From: Chitinophagales bacterium
GTDB taxonomy: Bacteria; Bacteroidota; Bacteroidia; Chitinophagales; Chitinophagaceae
Direction of reading: 5' to 3'
NCBI GenBank assembly: GCA_030832085.1
Contig: JAURJU010000075.1
Coordinates: forward strand, 1 to 61,225
DNA: 61,225 nucleotides
In this document: in pieces, positions 7,649 through 15,956 of the stretch
How positions within the stretch are numbered: position 1 is the first letter of the stretch
Layout of the letters: every line of letters starts with the position of its first letter
The notes under the pieces: generated by a model
What the model was told of the DNA's origin: nothing
Database searches by the model: none
Seen by the model: the letters and a program-made list of their open reading frames with translations, nothing else
Translations under genes and position numbers: made by a program

Positions 7649-9697
7649 ATGAAAATTTTTTTTCCTTTTCTTTTGTTGCTCAGCATCCATGCGCATGCAC
7701 AAATTGATCCCGCATCAGTAACCATTGCGCGCGATAGCTTTGGGGTTCCACATATTTTTGCAAAGACTGATCCGCAGGTTTCATACGGCTTGGCATGGGC
7801 ACATGCAGAAGATGATTTCAAAAGCCTTCAGCTGGTGGCACTTCCTTCCAAGGGCCTGATGGGAAAGGCTTTGGGAAAGGATGGTGTGGCCGGGGATTAT
7901 GCCTTTGCCCTGTTCCGTTGCAGGGAGATCACGGAAGAAAAATGGAATACGCTTTCTCCGGCTTTTTTAAAATTGATCGAAGGATATGTGCAAGGGATCA
8001 ACGATTATGCCAAAGCCCATCCCGAAGAGGTCCTGGTTAAAAAACTGTTTCCCATTTCTGTCAAGGATTATGTTGCTTCTTCAGTCCTGGCATTGACCGT
8101 ATTCAATGGTGGCGACAGGGCATTGCGCGCAATATTTTCCAACAGTGTGAATCCCCTTATCGATTACGATAAAATGGGTTCCAATGCCATTGCCATTCAT
8201 CCCTCCAAAACCACAACTGGAGAGGCTTTTTTGGCCATCAATGCCCATCAGCCGAACATGGGTCCTGAAGCTTTTTATGAGGCCCATGTCAACAGCGAGG
8301 AAGGGTGGAATGCATTGGGCGGTTTGCTGGCAGGAGGTCCCTGTATTTTGCACGGGGTGAACGAAAACCTTGGCTGGGCACATACCGTAAATTTTTGTGA
8401 CCGGGTAGACATCTACCAAATGCAGATGAACCCCAACAATGCAAACCAGTACATGTTTGATGGGGTATGGACCGATCTTGAAAAGAAGAAAATCAAATTG
8501 CACATCAAAGGGGTTCCCGTGCCCGTTTCCAGAGACCTGTTCTGGAGCAAGTACGGTGCTACCATGAAAAATGAACAGGGCACCTTTGCGATTCGCCTGG
8601 GTGCCAACATGGAGATTCGCGCGTTGGAACAATGGTACTACATGAACAAGGCCCAAAATTTTACCCAGTTTTACAAGGCCATTAGCATGCAGGGATTGTC
8701 CATGTTCAACATCATGTATGCCGACAGGAATGATACCATTTTTTACATCAACAATGCCCTGATGCCGGTGCGGGATCCTTCGCCCGCATTCGATTGGAAA
8801 AAGACCTTGCCCGGCAATACCTCAAAAACCTTGTGGACGAAATTCATGGGCATCCATGAATTGCCACAGTATCTCAATCCATCGAGCGGATTCCTGTTCA
8901 ATTCCAATCACTCTTCATTTTATGCCACTGCTCCGGAGAACAACCTCTCTGCCGAAGCTTTTCCGTTGGCCAGCGGATGGGAGACCAACCACAACAACAG
9001 AAGCAAGCGTTTTCTGGAGTTGATGCCAACCGAGGGCAGCAAGGTTGATTTTGAACTGTTCAAGCGGATCAAATTTGATCGCCAATATCCTGCAGTTTTC
9101 GAGTTTCCTTATGGTGTAGACAGCTTGTTTACCATGAAAAGGGCCTTGTATCCGCAGTTTGATACCTTATTGAGAAACCTGCAGGAATGGGACAGGCGTG
9201 GTGTTGTGGAAAGCAAGGGTGCCGCAGCTTTTCTGATGGTCTATGAAAAAGTATCGAGGTCAATGAAAGGCAAGGATTCAAGGAACTTGACCATGTTGGA
9301 ATGTGAAAAATTGCTGCAGGATATCCAGGTGCAAATGACCAAGACCTACGGCACCACGGATCTGGCACTTGGGGATATACAAAAATTGGTTAGGGGAAGC
9401 AAGGAATTTCCCGGTCCGGGCTTGCCGGACCTGCTTGCTCCTGAATGGGGTATACCTTACAACAATGGCAAGCGCAAGATAACCGGTGGAGATGCTTATG
9501 TGGCGATGGTGCGTTTCCCAACATCAGGATTGCCCATCATTGAGACAATCAATACCTATGGGGCATCTGCCAAAGAAGGAAGCCCGCATTTTGATGACCA
9601 GGTGCCCTTGTTTTTGCAACAAAAAATGAAGCCCATGAGCCTGGACAAAACCAAGGTGTTGGCTGCTGCAAAAAGAATATACCACCCGGGGGAATAG
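7649..9697 (+). CDS. Penicillin acylase family protein (Ntn hydrolase, S45)
   Basis: A 682-residue periplasmic amidase with signal peptide MKIFFPFLLLLSIHAHAQ. The family is made as a precursor that self-cleaves before a nucleophilic Ser. Here the expected site is MGSNAIA, giving Gly177-Ser178 and thus an alpha chain of about 160 residues and a beta chain of about 505. Further family-like features are VTIARDSFGVPHIFA near the mature N-terminus, LGWAHTVNFCDRVDIYQ and SGWETNHNNRSKRF. Members hydrolyse acylated amines such as penicillins, N-acyl-homoserine lactones or acyl-amino acids; the sequence does not tell which. It follows the cytochrome gene by 40 bases and converges with the next gene, 10 bases apart. 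Confidence 0.85.
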   Translation: MKIFFPFLLLLSIHAHAQIDPASVTIARDSFGVPHIFAKTDPQVSYGLAWAHAEDDFKSLQLVALPSKGLMGKALGKDGVAGDYAFALFRCREITEEKWNTLSPAFLKLIEGYVQGINDYAKAHPEEVLVKKLFPISVKDYVASSVLALTVFNGGDRALRAIFSNSVNPLIDYDKMGSNAIAIHPSKTTTGEAFLAINAHQPNMGPEAFYEAHVNSEEGWNALGGLLAGGPCILHGVNENLGWAHTVNFCDRVDIYQMQMNPNNANQYMFDGVWTDLEKKKIKLHIKGVPVPVSRDLFWSKYGATMKNEQGTFAIRLGANMEIRALEQWYYMNKAQNFTQFYKAISMQGLSMFNIMYADRNDTIFYINNALMPVRDPSPAFDWKKTLPGNTSKTLWTKFMGIHELPQYLNPSSGFLFNSNHSSFYATAPENNLSAEAFPLASGWETNHNNRSKRFLELMPTEGSKVDFELFKRIKFDRQYPAVFEFPYGVDSLFTMKRALYPQFDTLLRNLQEWDRRGVVESKGAAAFLMVYEKVSRSMKGKDSRNLTMLECEKLLQDIQVQMTKTYGTTDLALGDIQKLVRGSKEFPGPGLPDLLAPEWGIPYNNGKRKITGGDAYVAMVRFPTSGLPIIETINTYGASAKEGSPHFDDQVPLFLQQKMKPMSLDKTKVLAAAKRIYHPGE

Positions 9698-9707
9698 GTC
9701 CATAACA

Positions 9708-10358
9708 TCAAGGCAAGTCTCGATTGATTTTTTCTGCAACGATCATCGGACCGAAGCGGCTGAATCTTTTCAGCGAGCTGCCATTTTCCCAGGTATCTGC
9801 ATTTTCACCATCCAGGTAAAGCGCACTGGTGCAACCATTGTCCAGAAAATGTTTTGCGAAATCTTTCATTCCCGCGTCGATGACCGCAAAATAAACCCTT
9901 CCGTCTTTTTTGATGCCTACACCATGGCGAAGGGTCTTTATTTTGTTGGGAAGCCTTGGGTTTATTCTTCCATTCATCAGCAGTACAGGGCCGGATTGTA
10001 TGGCCCATTTTGCGTTTTTATATGAACTGTTTTCTTCCAAAGAACTGATGAATGCATGTGTTCCTGTGGTATGGAAAACTCCATCGGGCTGAATGTTGAG
10101 GTTCACTTTGTAATTCATAGGCTTTCGCATGGGATGAAGTGTTTTCCCATTTTCAATGTAAAGCCCGAAGGGCACCAACGATTTCCCAGTCCCCGTGATG
10201 AATACAATGCGGCCATTCAATTTCAGCAGACGGTCAAAAGTCATGAAAGGAACGCCAGCACTGTCTTTCCAATACATCTTGATGGCAGCAGGGTCAAATG
10301 TTTGGGCTCTTGTAAACACTGTTGGTACAAGGCCCATGAAGAGAAAAAAGGTTTTCAT
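9708..10358 (-). CDS. Phosphodiester glycosidase family protein (NAGPA/DUF2233-like)
   Basis: A 216-residue secreted single-domain protein (signal MKTFFLFMGLVPTVFTRAQ). The conserved core of the NAGPA domain is visible: QSGPVLLMNGRINP, then GVGIKKDGRVYFAVID, then FLDNGCTSALYLDGENADTW. The family includes mammalian uncovering enzyme, which removes N-acetylglucosamine from a GlcNAc-1-phosphodiester, and bacterial proteins acting on cell-wall or exopolysaccharide phosphodiesters. Presence beside several amino-sugar enzymes fits a GlcNAc-phosphodiester substrate, but that is inference. It stands alone on the minus strand, with a convergent neighbour 10 bases away. Confidence 0.8.
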   Translation of the reverse strand: MKTFFLFMGLVPTVFTRAQTFDPAAIKMYWKDSAGVPFMTFDRLLKLNGRIVFITGTGKSLVPFGLYIENGKTLHPMRKPMNYKVNLNIQPDGVFHTTGTHAFISSLEENSSYKNAKWAIQSGPVLLMNGRINPRLPNKIKTLRHGVGIKKDGRVYFAVIDAGMKDFAKHFLDNGCTSALYLDGENADTWENGSSLKRFSRFGPMIVAEKINRDLP

Positions 10359-10468
10359 AGTATGGGATAGCGGGAAATATGAAGTTCCATCATTTTAACC
10401 TTGGGTTGGTCCAAGAATACCGGAAAATTAGCAATTCTCATTTTTGGTGTTTTTACTTCCATTTTCGC

Positions 10469-10499
10469 TTTGGTACTTGTCTCAAGGCATTTACTTTCA
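10469..10499 (+). promoter_or_regulatory. Possible -33/-7 promoter of the small lipoprotein gene
   Basis: TTTG at 10469-10472 and TACTTTCA at 10492-10499 are separated by 19 bases, the usual Bacteroidota spacing. The downstream box matches TAnnTTTG at six of eight positions. The lipoprotein start is 25 bases further on. Weak evidence. Confidence 0.25.
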
Positions 10500-10524
10500 A
10501 TGCAATATCCCTAAAACCATTTTC

Positions 10525-10815
10525 ATGAAAATTGTTTACCTGTTGTTGATTTTTTTTGTTGCAGTCTTGTTTTTTTCCTGTGATGTTCCTGCGCGATTTA
10601 CCGTTGGCACCACCTTGATGGCGCCATTGGGTCCACGGTCAGCAGCTCCTGCTTTGGGCTATATATGGATTGATGGAGACTGGTTCTGGAATGGTAGAAG
10701 CTATTCCTGGCGCGATGGCTATTGGTCAAATCCACACAATGGATACCAATGGCAGCCCGGGTATTGGAGGAAAAGGCCAGGGGGCTACCAATGGAAACCC
10801 GGGCGTTGGCGTTGA
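10525..10815 (+). CDS. Small lipoprotein with WxxGxW-type repeats
   Basis: A 96-residue protein. The ATG at 10525 gives a lipoprotein signal ending AVLFFSC (Cys about residue 16). The mature part carries several aromatic repeats of the W-x-x-G-x-W kind: WIDGDWFW, WRDGYW, WQPGYW and WKPGRW. This pattern is found in small periplasmic or surface lipoproteins of unknown function (the WXXGXW/YXWQ repeat families). Basic, glycine-rich repeats at the C-terminus suggest binding to polysaccharide or cell wall, which is speculation. Its stop is 6 bases from the end of ftsH, which is transcribed towards it. Confidence 0.75.
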   Translation: MKIVYLLLIFFVAVLFFSCDVPARFTVGTTLMAPLGPRSAAPALGYIWIDGDWFWNGRSYSWRDGYWSNPHNGYQWQPGYWRKRPGGYQWKPGRWR

Positions 10816-10821
10816 GCAATT

Positions 10822-12771
10822 TTACGCGTGGATGGGAGCTGGTATCGCTTTTTTACCAAGGATCTTTTCCAGGTCTTCCTTGTACAGTATTTCTGTTTTC
10901 AACAACTGCTCCGCCACTTCCACGAGCAATGGTCTGTTCTCATTGAGCAGATCCTTGGCTTTTTCGTAGTTGGAAGCCACCAGTTGTCGGACTTCCTCAT
11001 CCATCATTTTACCGGTTTCTTCACTGTAGGGCTTAACCAATGTGCTTTCTGATTGGCCTGTTGAATCATAAAAACTGATGTTGCCGATCTTGCTGCTGAA
11101 TCCGTAGAACATCACCATGGTATAGGCTTCCTTTGTAACTTTTTCAAGGTCGTCCAATGCGCCAGAAGAAACCTCGCCAAATACAATTTCTTCTGCAGCC
11201 CTTCCGGCCAATGTTGCACAGAGGTGCTCATGAAATGCTGAGGATGCACGGATGTTTTTTTCTTCCGGCAGGTACCATGCCGCACCAAGTGATTTTCCTC
11301 TTGGGATGATGGATACTTTCAGCAAGGGGTCAATCTGTTTCAGCATCCAACTGGCCACTGCATGCCCCGCTTCGTGGTAAGCAATGATCTGTTTTTCTTC
11401 CGGAGAGATGATCTTGCTTTTTCTTTCCATTCCGGCAACAACCCTTTCGATGGCTTCGAGAAATTCAGCCTTGCCGATTTTATCTTTTTTATTTCTTGCA
11501 GTAATCAGCGCAGCCTCATTGCAGATGTTGGCAATGTCGGCACCAGAAAACCCAGGTGTTTGTGTTGAAAGCATGTGGAGGTCCAGGTCATCTTGCATGA
11601 CCAGCTTGCGCACATGAACCTTAAAGATTTCTTCTCTTTCCCTGAGGTTGGGCAGTTCCAGGTAGATGTGCCTGTCGAACCGTCCAGGCCTCAACAAGGC
11701 AGGATCCAACAGGTCTGCCCTGTTGGTGGCGGCCAACACAATTACACCACTGTTGGTGTCAAAGCCATCCATTTCTGTGAGCAGTTGGTTGAGTGTACTT
11801 TCCCTTTCATCATTGGAACCACTGAGGTATGCTCCCTTGCCCCGTGACCTTCCGATGGCATCAATTTCATCAATGAATAAAATACAAGGCGTTTTTTGTT
11901 TTGCTGTCTTGAAAAGATCGCGCACACGAGAAGCACCCACACCAACAAACATTTCAACAAAGGCCGATCCTGAAATGGAAAAAAAGGGAACCTGCGCTTC
12001 ACCCGCAACTGCTTTTGCCAAAAGGGTTTTTCCCGTACCCGGCGGACCAACAAGAATGATTCCCTTTGGAATCTTTGCACCTACTTTGGTAAATTTTTCA
12101 GGAGCCTTGAGGAAATCAACAATTTCTTTGACTTCGGTCTCCGCTTCTTCAAGCCCAGCGACATCTTCAAAGGTGATGGTGCTGCCTTCTTTTTCAACCA
12201 ACGTTGCATTTGATCTTCCAAAATTGAAAATGGAAGGTCCACCACTACCTATACCGGACATTCTACCGGCCATCATGCTCCAAAAAAACAACAGCAATGC
12301 CAACGGAATCAACCAGGAAAGCAATTCGGGAAATAGTTTGTTGTTTTGCACATAGAGGATTTCGGTTCTGTCCTTTGCAGGAATATTTTTTTCAGCTTCC
12401 TCCATCTTCTTTTCAAACATTTCAACGGATCCGATATTGAACCAATACTGTGGACCAGGGTTGATCTCATCTGACAATTTTTTTTTCAGGTCGGTCCTGA
12501 AAAAAGGGTCATTCATTTTTTCTTTTCGAACATATACCGTCGCTTTTTCCTTGTTGATGACCACGATTTTTTCAATGGCTTTCCTGCTCAATATCTCATT
12601 GCTGAATTTTTGCCAACTGATTTCTTTTCCGGTTGATGATCCGCCAAACAGATTTGGCAGCAGAAAAAATCCTGCCGCAAGCAGAATCACCAGCCATGGA
12701 ACCGGAAATTTGAAAACAGGCTTTGGGTTGTTTTTTATCTCGTTTTTGGAGGATGGCGCAGGGTTGTCCAT
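10822..12771 (-). CDS. ftsH: ATP-dependent zinc metalloprotease FtsH
   Basis: A 649-residue membrane AAA+ protease that degrades damaged or unassembled membrane proteins and some soluble regulators. The ATG at 12771 is preferred because it leaves a short polar N-terminus before the first membrane segment (about 24-41). A second membrane segment lies at about 148-168 after the periplasmic domain. Walker A GPPGTGKT is at 242-249, Walker B ILFIDEID at 297-304, the second region of homology ends [10 protein letters not shown], and the zinc site HEAGH is at 466-470. All expected catalytic elements are present and the length is normal. It is monocistronic or follows the BON gene, from which a strong hairpin separates it. 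Confidence 0.97.
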   Translation of the reverse strand: MDNPAPSSKNEIKNNPKPVFKFPVPWLVILLAAGFFLLPNLFGGSSTGKEISWQKFSNEILSRKAIEKIVVINKEKATVYVRKEKMNDPFFRTDLKKKLSDEINPGPQYWFNIGSVEMFEKKMEEAEKNIPAKDRTEILYVQNNKLFPELLSWLIPLALLLFFWSMMAGRMSGIGSGGPSIFNFGRSNATLVEKEGSTITFEDVAGLEEAETEVKEIVDFLKAPEKFTKVGAKIPKGIILVGPPGTGKTLLAKAVAGEAQVPFFSISGSAFVEMFVGVGASRVRDLFKTAKQKTPCILFIDEIDAIGRSRGKGAYLSGSNDERESTLNQLLTEMDGFDTNSGVIVLAATNRADLLDPALLRPGRFDRHIYLELPNLREREEIFKVHVRKLVMQDDLDLHMLSTQTPGFSGADIANICNEAALITARNKKDKIGKAEFLEAIERVVAGMERKSKIISPEEKQIIAYHEAGHAVASWMLKQIDPLLKVSIIPRGKSLGAAWYLPEEKNIRASSAFHEHLCATLAGRAAEEIVFGEVSSGALDDLEKVTKEAYTMVMFYGFSSKIGNISFYDSTGQSESTLVKPYSEETGKMMDEEVRQLVASNYEKAKDLLNENRPLLVEVAEQLLKTEILYKEDLEKILGKKAIPAPIHA

Positions 12772-12844
12772 AGGGTGTAGATGTCCATAAAAGTTATTTT
12801 TCCTTTTGCATAAAGCATGACCTGCATCAGCAGTGTAATACATG

Positions 12845-12876
12845 AAGGAGCACCTGTTGATGCAGGTGCTCCTTTT
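12845..12876 (-). terminator. Perfect 12-bp hairpin between the BON gene and ftsH
   Basis: Arms at 12845-12856 and 12863-12874 are perfect reverse complements (GGAGCACCTG core) around a six-base loop. On the plus strand the stem ends in TTTT; on the minus strand, the direction of both flanking genes, it is followed by TTCATGTATT, a poor U-tract. Most likely it ends the BON transcript and insulates ftsH, but readthrough is plausible. Confidence 0.6.
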
Positions 12877-12896
12877 GGTTGTTCAGCGGGTAATGC

Positions 12897-13571
12897 CTAT
12901 GCGGATTCAAAAAATTCTTCATAAGCCACTTCAATCCTGTTTTCCACTTCATTCACGCCGGGGGTTGCCCATGCGGTGTTCTCTGCCTCTTCCCTCTCAT
13001 AGTGAGACTTTACATTCCCCCTAAGCACAACCTTGTCGCCCAAGGTTTCAATGCGTATGTTATCGGCTTCATGCCCGGCTGTACTGATAAAACTTTCCCT
13101 TATCCGTTGTTTGATATCAACGCTTGAGGGTTTTTGCTTTACAACAATCATGTTGTTCACGCCCTTGACACCGTTTAGCCCAATCACTGCATTTTTGGCG
13201 GCAAGGCGCTGGTAGCCCCATTCCACTGTGCCTTCCATGGTAACTGTTGCATTTTCAACCTTTATTTTGATCTTATCGTCGGGTACTGAACTGTCCCAAC
13301 GCAGGGCGTTGACACAGGCCTCTGCAATTTCTGTGTCCGATTTCCTGTTTACCGGTGAAATGCCGACCTGCAAATCCAATGCAACGGCTTTAACGCCAAT
13401 CACGGATTTGGTGACTTTTTCTGCAGCCAATTTTTTGGGATACGTGTCAACAATACCGGCAAGGGTTACGATCCCATTTTTGACAGCCACACCAATTTCG
13501 GCAGCATTGAGTTGTGGCTCCCATTTGAGTTGGTTCTGCACGTCAGTCTGAATTTGAGCATCAGTTTTCAT
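12897..13571 (-). CDS. Triple BON-domain protein
   Basis: A 224-residue protein made of three BON (OsmY/nodulation) domains at about 1-70, 77-145 and 150-220. Each carries the pattern of a beta strand, IVTLAGIV / TVTMEGTV / KVVLRGNV, then a helix and a GV-ending strand (GVKAV, GVKGVNNMIVV, GVNEVENRIEV). BON domains bind phospholipid membranes, and OsmY is a stress-induced periplasmic protein. Unlike OsmY, this one shows no signal peptide: it begins MKTDAQIQTDV, so it is predicted cytoplasmic. A perfect 13-base palindrome lies 74 bases upstream in the intergenic region, which may carry its control. Confidence 0.85.
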   Translation of the reverse strand: MKTDAQIQTDVQNQLKWEPQLNAAEIGVAVKNGIVTLAGIVDTYPKKLAAEKVTKSVIGVKAVALDLQVGISPVNRKSDTEIAEACVNALRWDSSVPDDKIKIKVENATVTMEGTVEWGYQRLAAKNAVIGLNGVKGVNNMIVVKQKPSSVDIKQRIRESFISTAGHEADNIRIETLGDKVVLRGNVKSHYEREEAENTAWATPGVNEVENRIEVAYEEFFESA

Positions 13572-13879
13572 GATTTGAATTTTTTGTTGGTTTAAAAATT
13601 TGATGGCTGTAAAAATAAGGGCGTCTCTTTCTGCGAAAGACGATAGGGGTCACCCCTGAAAATGAACCGCATCAGTCTTAGCGACATGTAAAAACTGCTT
13701 GGCGATTCATCCACCATAAACATACAATACTGCTTTGATGCACACCAACAATATCATTTTCAAGTCATCCATGCCATTGAGCAGGATCATGCCACACGCT
13801 TTTTGACATCATCTCCTATGGATGAATGCTGCTATAATTTCGGTTCAATATTGATTACTCATCTTCAAAATTGTATGCA
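13572..13879. other. 308-base divergent intergenic region
   Basis: This lies between the start of the BON gene (minus strand) and the barrel-protein gene (plus strand). It contains an imperfect inverted repeat (GTCTCTTTC-TGC-GAAAGAC, about 13622-13642) directly next to a perfect palindrome at 13645-13657, and a TATTTTTA box on the minus strand near 13612-13619 that could be the BON -7 element. The part from about 13680 to 13840 shows no coding potential or repeat that I can recognise. Confidence 0.5.
13645..13657. promoter_or_regulatory. Perfect palindrome AGGGGTCACCCCT
   Basis: Two six-base arms (AGGGGT / ACCCCT) flank a central C. The site lies 74 bases upstream of the BON gene start and 223 bases before the barrel gene on the other side. 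Size and symmetry fit an operator for a dimeric regulator. No regulator gene is adjacent, so the binding protein is unknown. Confidence 0.4.
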
Positions 13880-14416
13880 ATGAAAAAATTATCCCTTGTT
13901 ATTTGCCTTTTTTTATTGGTTTATTCTGTGAACGCACAGATTCAAAAGAATGATTGGTTGATTGGTGGCAATGTCAAATTTGCTTCCAACAAGGTTGCCG
14001 ACTTGCAAACAAGCATGTTTGAGTTCAGTCCCAATGCTGGATATTTCTTTGTCAATAATTTTGCAGGAGGATTGAGGGCAGACATCAACAGCGTAAAGGT
14101 GGAGGACGAGGATGCAATCAGCAGCACATTGATCAGCCCTTTTCTGAGATATTATTTTCTTCCTTCAGACAACAAGGTCAACATCCTGCTTGATGGAAGC
14201 TTTGGGTTTGGAGCTACCTCAGGAGCAGGGGATACCAAAAGCCAGAGTGGATTTGGCTTTGCAGCCGGACCCGCGATTTTTCTCAACAAGCATACCGCAT
14301 TCGAGTTCACCTTGGGCTACAACTCCATAAAATTTGAAGACGACCCAGACCGCAGCAATACTTTTACGGTAGGTGTTGGATTCCAGGTCCATCTTTTGGG
14401 AAGCAAAAAACAATAG
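13880..14416 (+). CDS. Small outer-membrane beta-barrel protein
   Basis: A 178-residue protein with signal MKKLSLVICLFLLVYSVNAQ. Alternating-residue strands with Gly and aromatics (WLIGGNVKFAS, FEFSPNAGYFFVN, FGFAAGPAIFLN, FEFTLGYNSIKF) and a final GVGFQVHLLG indicate an eight-stranded OmpA/OmpX-like barrel ('outer membrane protein beta-barrel domain'). An in-frame TTG lies 9 bases upstream, but the ATG at 13880 matches the signal better. A strong terminator follows 45 bases after the stop. Function unknown; such barrels are usually structural or adhesion proteins. Confidence 0.75.
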   Translation: MKKLSLVICLFLLVYSVNAQIQKNDWLIGGNVKFASNKVADLQTSMFEFSPNAGYFFVNNFAGGLRADINSVKVEDEDAISSTLISPFLRYYFLPSDNKVNILLDGSFGFGATSGAGDTKSQSGFGFAAGPAIFLNKHTAFEFTLGYNSIKFEDDPDRSNTFTVGVGFQVHLLGSKKQ

Positions 14417-14461
14417 GTCCTGTTTCGGGATTGAGCATTGTACAATATTTCAATGTTCCAT

Positions 14462-14494
14462 GGCCGCACGTCAATTGTGCGGCCTTTGCTTTTT
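14462..14494 (+). terminator. Rho-independent terminator
   Basis: An eight-base perfect stem (GGCCGCAC at 14462-14469 with GTGCGGCC at 14477-14484) encloses a seven-base loop and is followed by TTTGCTTTTT. It ends the barrel-protein transcript on the plus strand and separates it from the DUF1080 gene. Confidence 0.85.
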
Positions 14495-14550
14495 CAATCC
14501 ATCAAAATACCATAATTTCATTTTTTATGTCCATTGTTCAACACTTCATC

Positions 14551-15414
14551 ATGAAAAAATTCAAACTGTATTTTCTCCTCTCTTTTTTGTTGGCCGCTTT
14601 TTCGGCCAATGCCCAAAACTCCAAAAAGGAAAATTGGGAATCCATGTTCAATGGCAAGGACCTGAGCAAGTGGAAGCCCAAAATCAGGTACCATGCTGCC
14701 GGAGAGAATTTTGGAAATACCTTTCGTGTAGAAGATGGCAAGATTGTAGTAAGGTATGATGCATACGAGAAATTTGATGAAAAGTTTGGGCACCTGTTTT
14801 ATTACAAACCTTTCAATTATTACCGTATACGCCTTGAATACAGGTTTGTGGGTGAGCAGTCAAAAGACGGTCCTGGATGGGCATTGCGGAACAGTGGAAT
14901 CATGGTACACGGGCAAACCCCTGAAAGCATGGGCAAGGACCAGGATTTTCCGGTTTGTATTGAAGTGCAGTTGTTGGGTGGGGATGGAAAAAACAAGAGA
15001 ACGACTTGTAACCTTTGTACGCCCGGAACCAATGTTGAGATGAACGGGAAATTGTTCACTCCCCATTGCATCAATTCAACATCTGAAACCTACCATGGCG
15101 ACCAATGGGTCAGGGCCGAAGTACTTGTTTTGGGTGATTCTATCATCAAGCATTTCGCCAATGGAAAGGAAGTGCTTTCTTATGAAAAGCCACAAGTGGG
15201 TGGCGGTAATGTTTCCGGGCAGGAAGTCAAGTTTGGGACATCTGGGCAAATGCTGACTGGTGGAACCATATCATTGCAAAGCGAGAGCCACCCTGTAGAA
15301 TTCAAGAACATCGAAATCTTGGACCTTGAGGGCTGCATGGATCCCAAGGCCATCAATTACAAATCGTACTATGTAAAATCAAAACCTGCAGATTGCAAAT
15401 ACAAGCAGAAATGA
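14551..15414 (+). CDS. DUF1080 / 3-keto-disaccharide hydrolase family protein
   Basis: A 287-residue periplasmic protein (signal MKKFKLYFLLSFLLAAFSANAQ, which selects the ATG at 14551). The jelly-roll family PF06439 is seen from the start motif W-x-SMFNGKDLSKWKPK, through GWALRNSGIMVHGQ and CIEVQLLGG, to GGTISLQSESHPVEFKNIEI. Members are now described as 3-keto-glycoside hydrolases or hydratases that act after a Gfo/Idh/MocA oxidoreductase has oxidised the sugar at C3, which fits the seven oxidoreductases around it. After the domain comes a short extra tail with two cysteines (GCMDPKAINYK ... ADCKY), resembling the GC-DP-A-NY modules of Bacteroidota surface proteins. It follows a terminator, so it has its own promoter. 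Confidence 0.85.
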   Translation: MKKFKLYFLLSFLLAAFSANAQNSKKENWESMFNGKDLSKWKPKIRYHAAGENFGNTFRVEDGKIVVRYDAYEKFDEKFGHLFYYKPFNYYRIRLEYRFVGEQSKDGPGWALRNSGIMVHGQTPESMGKDQDFPVCIEVQLLGGDGKNKRTTCNLCTPGTNVEMNGKLFTPHCINSTSETYHGDQWVRAEVLVLGDSIIKHFANGKEVLSYEKPQVGGGNVSGQEVKFGTSGQMLTGGTISLQSESHPVEFKNIEILDLEGCMDPKAINYKSYYVKSKPADCKYKQK

Positions 15415-15427
15415 TGTTCATGAACAA

Positions 15428-15922
15428 TTAGTTTTTGTATTGGCCCGGATCAAGTGCCCTTGGTCCCCAATGGTCAAAAAACTCCAGTATTTTTCTTGCG
15501 CTGTAAGATTTTCCCTCTTCAAGATAGGCGCTGTTTTGTGTATGAAGCCTGTTGCCTTTTGCATCCAGCATTACAAACACCGGAAATCCAAATCGCTGGG
15601 GATAACCGAATTTTTTCAATACATCCGGGTTGCGGTTCTCTGGACTGTAATTCATGTGGTAAACAATAAAATTCTTGTTCATGGCGGAGTCAAGCTGCTG
15701 ATCCTTGTTCACAAAATCATTGAACCTCGCACACCAAACACACCAATTGCCGCCAATCTGAACAAAAACATACTTGTTCTCTTTTTTCGCCTGCGACAAA
15801 ACAACTTTCAATGCTGAATCCACATTTTCATAGGGATTGTACAATTTGAAATTTTTCATGTCTTGAGAAAAGGACAGCTGGGACAAAAGCAAAAAGATGG
15901 GGAACAAGCGAAAATATTTCAT
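15428..15922 (-). CDS. Periplasmic thioredoxin-like protein
   Basis: A 164-residue secreted protein (signal MKYFRLFPIFLLLSQLSFSQ from ATG 15922). The active-site motif is WCVWC with cysteines at 61 and 64, preceded by KYVFVQIGGN and followed by a cis-Pro-like GFPVFVMLD segment. This is the thioredoxin_7/DUF255-like type. Probable role: disulfide reduction or exchange in the periplasm. It converges with the DUF1080 gene (13 bases between stops) and lies 34 bases downstream of the GH18 gene on the same strand. Confidence 0.82.
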   Translation of the reverse strand: MKYFRLFPIFLLLSQLSFSQDMKNFKLYNPYENVDSALKVVLSQAKKENKYVFVQIGGNWCVWCARFNDFVNKDQQLDSAMNKNFIVYHMNYSPENRNPDVLKKFGYPQRFGFPVFVMLDAKGNRLHTQNSAYLEEGKSYSARKILEFFDHWGPRALDPGQYKN

Positions 15923-15956
15923 GTTGCTTTGGTTTCGTTGAAGGTATTGATTTTGA

